Shown here: positions 1-5,839 of the stretch, one piece after another
How the letters are laid out: every line of letters starts with the position of its first letter
Position numbering within the stretch: position 1 is the first letter of the stretch
From: Flavobacteriales bacterium
GTDB lineage: Bacteria > Bacteroidota > Bacteroidia > Flavobacteriales_E > Vicingaceae
Reading direction: 5' to 3'
DNA length: 8,731 nucleotides
Assembly (NCBI GenBank): GCA_016763135.1
Contig: JAESUI010000096.1
Span: 1 to 8,731, forward strand
The notes under the pieces: model-generated
The model's input: only the letters and a program-made list of their open reading frames with translations
What the model was told of the DNA's origin: nothing
Databases searched by the model: none
Translations under genes and position numbers: made by a program

Positions 1-121
1 AAAAGAAGATATAATTGATTTTTCTTATGACAAAAATTACAATGTTTTCTCTTGCCTTTTTCAACAAAACTTTATAAGAACATCAAACTATTTTAAGCAG
101 AGTAAAAACACCCCTACTTAG
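1..121 (+). other. Possible 3' end of a rightward gene (weak)
   Basis: The plus-strand frame beginning at base 2 is open to a TAG at 119-121, giving about 39 codons with no stop. The translation is rich in Asn, Phe, Lys and Asp and ends in KNTPT. If real, it would be the tail of a gene entering from the left and converging on the operon. I recognise no motif. In DNA this AT-rich, an open run of this length somewhere among six frames is not surprising, so this is only a possibility. Confidence 0.15.
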
Positions 122-348
122 GTCGCTTCAACATATAAAATACATTCTAAGGGAGTTTTCCATAGAACCTAAAACCGTATAGGGGATTATCTTTAAAAAC
201 AGAAAGACATATATTTAAAATGTTAAAGCATTTCAAATATACGAAGTATTGTGAAACAAAACTCATTGATTCAATAGTCAGTCAATTATTAAACATGAAT
301 AAATATCTGATATTATATGAGTATTTAAAAAGCTTGTCAATATTCCAT
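122..348. other. AT-rich intergenic region, no gene seen
   Basis: This stretch follows the end of the leftward operon and holds no supportable gene in either direction. No GC-rich hairpin with a T-tract was found, so no terminator is called for the operon. Small AT-rich palindromes are present: AATATC-T-GATATT at 302-314 and ATTGA-T-TCAAT at 265-275. Their loops are too short to fold as drawn. A TATATTTG element on the minus strand at 234-241 resembles a Bacteroidota -7 box, but its nearest TTTG partner (257-260) is only 15 bases away and no gene follows within the window. Confidence 0.5.
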
Positions 349-1734
349 TTACTTTAAAACAAACTCTACTCTTCTGTTTTGTTGTCTATTTTGTTCTGAT
401 GTATTGGCAACAACTTGTTGACTATCGCTCATTCCTTTAGTGCTAATGTTGTTGGTGTTTACCCCTTTTTGTACTAAATAAGCTTTTACCACATTGGCTC
501 TATCTTTAGCGATGTTTTCTTTTACTTTATTTGAACCTAAATCACAAGAATGGCCAATTATTTCGACTTTTAGATCTGGATTTTCTACCATTACTTTTAC
601 GATTTTATCTAAAGAGGCCTTAAAAGAATCACTAAACTTAGTGTTGTTTAAGGGGAATTCAACTTTTAAATCAAAGACACTTCTATCAAGTTCTTTAGGT
701 TCTTCTATTTTTTCTTCTGAGACAAGAATAGGTTCAGGTGTTGGTTCTAAAGTTTCTTCTTCTCTTGCGGGTCTTTCTATCTCTTTTTCTTTAAATATAA
801 ATTCAGGTTCAATAACAGGAACAACTTCTACTACTTTTTCGTTTTTATCTTTACAAAATTTAATCCCCAACATAATTTCGTGCGAACCGCTTGATACTGA
901 GCCAATATCTCCACTAGAAAACTCATAGGCATAAGCTACGGTGAATAATTCTTTAATGTTCATTCCAAACCGAGCTAATAAACCAGCATTTGTTCTGTAA
1001 CCTGCTCCAATAAACAACATTTTGTTGTAGGTTATTTGCCCATTAAAATCTATTTGATTTTGACGGCCATTAAACGTTTTATAAAGTACTGAAGGTTGTA
1101 AACTTAGTTTCTTACTGATATTTGCATCATAGCCCAAATAGCTAACAATATGTCGTTTTAACCCAAAACCACCTTCAGTATTGCTTAAATTGAACTTGGC
1201 ATTTGTTGCTAGTATTTGAGGGATTGAAACTCCTATTTGTAGTTTTTTGTAATTGTAAAATAAACTAAAGTCATTGTTAAATGCTATACTTGATTGGTTT
1301 CCTCCAAGTACAATTTCATCGTTTACATCATCTACAATGGCGTTAGATAGATTGATATTAACTTGGTATAATCCTGCGGAAATTCCAAAACGAAGGTTGT
1401 GTTCTTGTCCTAATTGAATGCGATAAGCATAAGATAAACCACCAGAAAATTTAGAAATAATATCTGTTTTATCGTAAACAATATTGGCTCCTAAACCCAT
1501 ATTTTTTCCAACACCAGAATGAATGCTTAAATAATTGGTTGTAGGAGCTCCGTTAATTCCAACCCATTGTGAACGATGACTTAAATAACCTTCTAAGCAA
1601 TTGTTAAATCCTGCATAAGCTGAGTTTATTTGAAATTTGTTAACGTTATATAAACTGCTTAATGGTAGCTGTTGTGCTTTTGCTGTGCTTACAAATATGC
1701 TAATGGCAATTATTATATAGAGTAGTTTTTTCAT
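349..1734 (-). CDS. PorP/SprF-type outer-membrane protein fused to a C-terminal OmpA peptidoglycan-binding domain
   Basis: This 461-residue protein has a clear signal peptide (1-20, ending STAKA before QQ). Residues about 21-293 resemble the PorP/SprF family of type IX secretion outer-membrane proteins: an opening LPLSSLYNVNKF-INSAYAG signature (usually NPAYAG), then alternating barrel-like segments rich in Gly and aromatics. A charged, Glu/Pro-rich linker (about 294-352) leads to an OmpA-like domain (353-461) with GHSCDLG at 394-400, R412 in the KDRANVV helix and the closing NRRVEFVLK strand. By family knowledge, PorP/SprF proteins support secretion or surface attachment of proteins with type B (CHU_C) sorting domains, and OmpA domains bind peptidoglycan. 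The gene lies 12 bp after a CHU_C gene and is the last in the operon. In the OmpA motif, Cys397 occupies the column usually held by the GHTD aspartate, with Asp398 next to it. The start chosen is the ATG that gives the signal peptide. Function in this organism is inferred. Confidence 0.9.
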   Translation of the reverse strand: MKKLLYIIIAISIFVSTAKAQQLPLSSLYNVNKFQINSAYAGFNNCLEGYLSHRSQWVGINGAPTTNYLSIHSGVGKNMGLGANIVYDKTDIISKFSGGLSYAYRIQLGQEHNLRFGISAGLYQVNINLSNAIVDDVNDEIVLGGNQSSIAFNNDFSLFYNYKKLQIGVSIPQILATNAKFNLSNTEGGFGLKRHIVSYLGYDANISKKLSLQPSVLYKTFNGRQNQIDFNGQITYNKMLFIGAGYRTNAGLLARFGMNIKELFTVAYAYEFSSGDIGSVSSGSHEIMLGIKFCKDKNEKVVEVVPVIEPEFIFKEKEIERPAREEETLEPTPEPILVSEEKIEEPKELDRSVFDLKVEFPLNNTKFSDSFKASLDKIVKVMVENPDLKVEIIGHSCDLGSNKVKENIAKDRANVVKAYLVQKGVNTNNISTKGMSDSQQVVANTSEQNRQQNRRVEFVLK

Positions 1735-1746
1735 GGTTGTTACTTT

Positions 1747-2478
1747 CTATCTCGTTCTTAATATGGTTAAAGGTCCTTTGTAATCATTCCCATCATCACA
1801 ATTTATTACATAATAGTAATCTCCATCTGGTAAAATATTTCCGTTTGATGTTCCTCCCCAATCATTATTGTATCCCGTTGATTCAAATACTTTTTGCCCC
1901 CAACGGTTAAACACTATTACCGTACCTTTTCCTTTTAATCCTTTAATTGTCCACGTATCATTTTTACCATCTCCATTAGGAGTAATTCCTGTGTAGAATT
2001 TTAATGTACAATCTTCATCACTGTCTAACCCTACATAAATGATAAAAGGATTATTACAAATTCCGTTTGAACCAAATATAGTCACTATATAATCACCTGT
2101 ACTTAATGTATCCTGCCCAAGTTTTGTAGTATCATTTATTTGAGTTAATATAAGTTGGTATGGCCCTGGACAACCTATAACACTATCAATAAATATTGAT
2201 CCATTTTTAGCTCCAACGCAAGATTCGTTTATTACTTCATAAATAACATTAGAACTATCTATTCTAAGTGTTTGTTGAAACCCTTGAGTTAAAATCATGT
2301 TAGTAGAAAACAATGTCTGCACAACAGCCTCACCAACTGTTGAAGAAACAGAAATATTGGTTCCTGTAGCAAAACCACCTGTACTACCGATTACTTGCCT
2401 ACCAAGTGTAATTTGACCAAATGAACTACTACTAATTAATAGTAGTAAGATTATGGATATGTTGGTTATTCGCTTCAT
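1747..2478 (-). CDS. Small secreted protein with SprB-like repeat and CHU_C (T9SS type B) sorting domain
   Basis: This 243-residue protein has a signal peptide (1-21, ending SSSFG before Q22). Residues about 22-70 match a module common in Bacteroidota surface proteins, with SSTVGEAVVQT near 45-55 and LTQGFQQT at 63-70. Residues about 84-141 look like one SprB-type repeat: Cys87, NGSIFID, a GPYQL strand, a TGDYIVTI strand, then NGIC. Residues about 160-243 form a gliding-motility-associated C-terminal domain, with GITPNGDGKNDTW at 164-176, FNRWGQKVFES at 190-200, WGG at 207-209 and LPDGDYYYVI at 216-225. By family knowledge this domain directs export through the type IX system, usually with a PorP/SprF partner; such a gene follows 12 bp downstream. 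The protein is far shorter than many proteins bearing this domain and has no obvious enzymatic or adhesive domain of its own. It may be an adaptor or anchor for the two fibre-like proteins encoded upstream; that role is inferred. Confidence 0.9.
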   Translation of the reverse strand: MKRITNISIILLLLISSSSFGQITLGRQVIGSTGGFATGTNISVSSTVGEAVVQTLFSTNMILTQGFQQTLRIDSSNVIYEVINESCVGAKNGSIFIDSVIGCPGPYQLILTQINDTTKLGQDTLSTGDYIVTIFGSNGICNNPFIIYVGLDSDEDCTLKFYTGITPNGDGKNDTWTIKGLKGKGTVIVFNRWGQKVFESTGYNNDWGGTSNGNILPDGDYYYVINCDDGNDYKGPLTILRTR

Positions 2479-2488
2479 ATAAATAGGG

Positions 2489-5400
2489 TTATTTATTATT
2501 CTTTAAATCTTCTATTTCCTTTTTCAATTGTTCTATCATTTTTTGTTGCTCTTTAACTGCATTTATTAGCATGTAAGTCATCGCTCCATTATCAACACCT
2601 AAATAATCTGTTTTTAAACCATCTGTTCTTGGATTAATCTCATCTTCACTACCCTCAACATAAGTCCAAGTATTCACCATATATGGAGCAATTTTTTGTA
2701 GATCTTGAGCAATAACTCCAACGCCAGTGTCATCTGGCATTCCCGCTTTTCCATTGTAAGTAAACCAAACAGGGTTAATTTTTAGAATATCTGATAATCC
2801 TCCTTTATAAGGCTTTATATCTTTTTTTAATCGGGCATCCGAACTAACCGTCCATACATTTGAGGTAGGTTTCGCAGCACTATTCGTATTCAATGTTAAT
2901 TTATATGCTGGTGTATTATTAAAATATAATGCCGTGTTTCCATTATTGGCGACAACAAATTGGGTCCCTCCACTTAGCTGAACTCTAAAAGCAGAATTTG
3001 TTGATGTTTCATTTACAGATAATTTGGCTGTTGGGGCCGTAGTTCCAATTCCAATATTACCTAAAGTGTTTATTGTCATAGCGGCATCAGCGGTAGTAAC
3101 ATTTGCACTACTAGCAGCATTGTTTACAGCAAATATCATGTCTCCTTCTCCATTAGTGCCAGTACCATCTTCAAAAAATATTGCTCCTTTATAATGAAAG
3201 TCACCATTTGTAGCTGTTGATCCTCCTGGTCTAAAACGAAGTCCGACTGTTGTGTTAGTAGTATTTGCTAAATTTTGAATATTTACATGAGAACCTGATG
3301 CTCCAGTAGTATTAGCATCATTATCTTGAATGTGCAAAATACCAGTTGACCCTGTTGGCCCTGAACCTATACCTACCTGTCCACCACTAAAAACACTAAA
3401 AGCTTTTGATCCTGTACCATCAAAAATATATACAACTCCTGCCCCTAAACCTCCAAATACTTTCAATGTAGCAGCCAAACCTGAAGTCCCATTCATTTGA
3501 GTAACCCCATTTATTTGAGTATTTCCTTCTACATGTAATGGCACGGTTGGTGAAGCTGTTCCTATTCCTACATTATCTGTTAATGTTGTTGGAAAAATTA
3601 ATCCTGCACTGCTAGACCATACAGCAGGAGAGAAAACCGTAGAGGGGCTAGTCCATGTCACTGTTCCAGCAGCATCAGAAACGGGAATATATCCAACTGT
3701 TGCTCCAGTTCTCATCGTAATTTGACCATTTACATCTAAAGCTGAAATTGGTATTGACGTTCGAATACCAACATCAGCACCATTCCCTAATATTAAAGAA
3801 TTACTTGTAGAAACAACTGTATTCGCTCCAATTGCTGTAGCGTTTGTTAAATTGTTTGCCGATGCATCCGTGTTATATCCTAAAAAAGTATTATTAGTTC
3901 CATCCACATTGTTGTTTCCTGAATCAAAACCAAAAGCTGTATTGTTAGCTCCAACAGTATTTATCTCTCCTGAACCACTCCCTACAAAGGTATTATTTGC
4001 TCCAGTAGAATTATTTCTACCACTATTTCGGCCAACATAGGTATTATCAGAGCCAGCATTAGTTCCTCCCCATCCAGCAAATGATCCAATCATAGTGTTA
4101 GAGCTTCCGCCAATTGAATTTTGACCTGCTCCTAATCCTATAAGAGTATTATCACTCTCTGTTGTTAATGCTGCTCCAGAATACCTTCCTAATAAAGTGT
4201 TTCTCATCCCTGTGGTAAGAGATTGTCCTGATAACTGACCAACTATTGTATTGTAAACACCTGTTAAAGAGGTGTTTCCTGTTGCTCCAATTAATGTACT
4301 TGTTGCTTTATCGTCAACAAATACAGTCCCGCTTAACCTTAATATAGTAGAAGTATTAATATCCCCTTGAACATCTAATTTATATAAAGGAGAAACTCCT
4401 ATTCCAACATTACCAGTAACTGCACTAGACATGTCATTAACGTTAACTGTCCAGTCACCATCATTTGAAGCAAAACTTGTCAAAGGGACTTGAAATGTTC
4501 CACCTCCATCAGTAAGTTCTAAGTTTAACCCATTAACCCAAAAAGCAGTATTGTGTTCATTTGTTGGATCAAAATCTGCATCATTAACATTATCTATTGA
4601 ATTAATACTGAAACTTGGATAGGTGCCAGAAACTGTTGTAGCTCCTAATCCTGTTAAAGTGACTGTTTGATCTGGTGCTGTATTTGTTATTATACCTCCT
4701 GTTAAATCGATAGCTGTTCCAGCTGTATAAGTACCAGGTGGTCCTGTTGCTCCAGTTAATCCGATTGGACCCTGTGGACCTGTAACACCCGTTGCTCCTG
4801 TTAATCCAGTTGGACCCTGAGAGCCAGTAGCTCCGATTGGTCCCGCTGGTCCTGCTACACCGGTTGCACCTGCTGGACCGGCTGGACCCACACCGCCTGT
4901 TGCTCCTGTTAAACCTGTCGGTCCTTGAGGGCCAGCTGCACCAGCAGCTCCTGTTAATCCAATTGGACCTTGAGCTCCTGTGGCTCCAACCGCCCCTATC
5001 GAACCTGTCGGCCCTGTAAGTCCTATAGCCCCTTGTGGTCCGGCAGGCCCTATTAAACCTGCTGGTCCAGTGGGCCCAGTTAATCCAATTGGACCTTGGG
5101 AACCTACAGATCCAGTAGCCCCAGTTGTTCCGGCTGGACCGGTTGCTCCAACTGCTCCTGCGGGACCGATTGCTCCAGCAGGCCCTGCTACTCCAGTTGG
5201 TCCAGTTAATCCGATTGACCCTTGAGGCCCTATTGCGCCTACTGCCCCACTGCCTCCATTACACACATAATAAGTGAAATCTATTTCTAAAGCTTCTAAT
5301 GTTCCATTCCCATTATCATCTACTCCAACATCTATCATTGTTCCTCCATTAGCACAATTCGCTCCAGATGCTTCTGGTGTTGCATTTGCTAATGAATTAT

Positions 5401-5812
5401 TTCCTGGTGCTCCAGGGGGTCCATTACCTGATGTTTTTGAAAATAATGCATAAGGTACAGATAGTAATTGTGTTGCTGGCATTACATCTCCATTTACAGT
5501 TACTTGTAAATAAAAAGCTGAACTGCCCCAAGCTATTCCAGGAAATGTTCCAAATGATGCAGGGCCAACTCCAATTTCTGCAGTAAATAATCCAAATTGA
5601 TTCGTATTTAATGATTTGGTTTGACTATAAACTATTGTTCCTGTCGCAGAGATTTCCCTAATATCAAAATCTACTGTTAATGATGTACTTATCATGGGGT
5701 TTCCCGATAAATCTCGAGCTACTGCTTGATAATTAACACCTTCTGGTGCTTGTGCAAATAATCCTAAACTTAGGAATAATATTGCTGTTAGTAATGTAAT
5801 TTTTGTTTTCAT
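2489..5812 (-). CDS. Secreted collagen-like fibre protein with YadA-head-like repeats and C-terminal S74 intramolecular chaperone
   Basis: Domain order in 1107 residues: signal peptide 1-20 (LFA before QAPEG); an N-terminal platform (21-127, from QAPEGVNYQAV to LLSVPYALFSK); a Cys-pair module (about 143-186, C153 and C184, DUF7151-like); a perfect Gly-X-Y tract (186-360); a short beta-rich linker; a 17-residue-periodic NTxxGxxxG array (521-674); five VGIGT-type connectors near 469, 681, 748, 813 and 920; and an S74 chaperone domain (991-1107) ending in a short coiled coil. The S74 motif SDARLKKDI keeps the catalytic Ser991/Lys996 pair. Known S74 domains, in phage endosialidases and MYRF, trimerise, help fold the fibre, then cut themselves off at that serine. 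I infer a trimeric surface fibre. There is no type IX sorting domain. The gene lies 27 bp after the C1q-like gene and 10 bp before the CHU_C gene. What it binds cannot be read from sequence. Confidence 0.9.
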   Translation of the reverse strand: MKTKITLLTAILFLSLGLFAQAPEGVNYQAVARDLSGNPMISTSLTVDFDIREISATGTIVYSQTKSLNTNQFGLFTAEIGVGPASFGTFPGIAWGSSAFYLQVTVNGDVMPATQLLSVPYALFSKTSGNGPPGAPGNNSLANATPEASGANCANGGTMIDVGVDDNGNGTLEALEIDFTYYVCNGGSGAVGAIGPQGSIGLTGPTGVAGPAGAIGPAGAVGATGPAGTTGATGSVGSQGPIGLTGPTGPAGLIGPAGPQGAIGLTGPTGSIGAVGATGAQGPIGLTGAAGAAGPQGPTGLTGATGGVGPAGPAGATGVAGPAGPIGATGSQGPTGLTGATGVTGPQGPIGLTGATGPPGTYTAGTAIDLTGGIITNTAPDQTVTLTGLGATTVSGTYPSFSINSIDNVNDADFDPTNEHNTAFWVNGLNLELTDGGGTFQVPLTSFASNDGDWTVNVNDMSSAVTGNVGIGVSPLYKLDVQGDINTSTILRLSGTVFVDDKATSTLIGATGNTSLTGVYNTIVGQLSGQSLTTGMRNTLLGRYSGAALTTESDNTLIGLGAGQNSIGGSSNTMIGSFAGWGGTNAGSDNTYVGRNSGRNNSTGANNTFVGSGSGEINTVGANNTAFGFDSGNNNVDGTNNTFLGYNTDASANNLTNATAIGANTVVSTSNSLILGNGADVGIRTSIPISALDVNGQITMRTGATVGYIPVSDAAGTVTWTSPSTVFSPAVWSSSAGLIFPTTLTDNVGIGTASPTVPLHVEGNTQINGVTQMNGTSGLAATLKVFGGLGAGVVYIFDGTGSKAFSVFSGGQVGIGSGPTGSTGILHIQDNDANTTGASGSHVNIQNLANTTNTTVGLRFRPGGSTATNGDFHYKGAIFFEDGTGTNGEGDMIFAVNNAASSANVTTADAAMTINTLGNIGIGTTAPTAKLSVNETSTNSAFRVQLSGGTQFVVANNGNTALYFNNTPAYKLTLNTNSAAKPTSNVWTVSSDARLKKDIKPYKGGLSDILKINPVWFTYNGKAGMPDDTGVGVIAQDLQKIAPYMVNTWTYVEGSEDEINPRTDGLKTDYLGVDNGAMTYMLINAVKEQQKMIEQLKKEIEDLKNNK
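3791..4252 (-). repeat. Tandem 17-residue NTxxGxxxG repeats (51 bp), YadA-head-like
   Basis: Repeats with a leading Asn-Thr start at residues 521, 538, 555, 572, 590, 607, 624 and 641, and a degenerate copy (ATAIGANTV) starts at 658. The spacing is exactly 17 residues except for one step of 18. Typical units read NTIVGQLSG, NTLIGLGAG and NTFVGSGSG. The pattern resembles the short-period left-handed beta-roll of trimeric autotransporter heads and similar arrays in phage tail fibres, which fits a trimeric fibre. The DNA copies have diverged, so this is an old expansion. Confidence 0.85.
4733..5257 (-). repeat. Collagen-like Gly-X-Y tract
   Basis: Residues 186-360 of the fibre protein hold glycine at every third position without a single break, about 58 triplets. 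The Y position is often Thr and the X position is often Pro, Leu or Ala, as in bacterial collagens. A longer unit of the form G(P/S/A)QG(P/A/S)(I/T)GLTG recurs near residues 195, 237, 258, 279, 294, 330 and 345, so the tract probably grew by duplication. The DNA is visibly more GC-rich than its flanks, as Gly/Pro/Ala codons require. No Hyp can be inferred. The tract should form a stiff triple-helical stalk if the chain trimerises. Confidence 0.95.
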
Positions 5813-5839
5813 AATCTTTCTTATTAAATTTTTACTGCA

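Noticed and set aside
234..260. Minus-strand TATATTTG with an upstream TTTG as a second promoter
   Set aside because: The spacer is 15 bases against the usual 19-21 or so, and no gene follows in the window; such boxes arise by chance in AT-rich DNA.
147..266. Open minus-strand frame of 39 codons starting at an ATG (264-266)
   Set aside because: It has no recognisable motif, no well-spaced promoter ahead of it, and a Phe/Tyr/Lys/Asn-rich composition expected of AT-rich non-coding DNA.
494..928. Plus-strand open frame of 144 codons opposite the PorP/SprF-OmpA gene
   Set aside because: It is Ser/Thr/Leu-rich with no domain, and lies wholly opposite a clear gene with strong family motifs.
4980..5225. 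Long Pro/Gly/Ala-rich frame on the plus strand opposite the collagen tract
   Set aside because: It is the forced mirror of Gly-X-Y codons on the other strand and has no start context or homology of its own.
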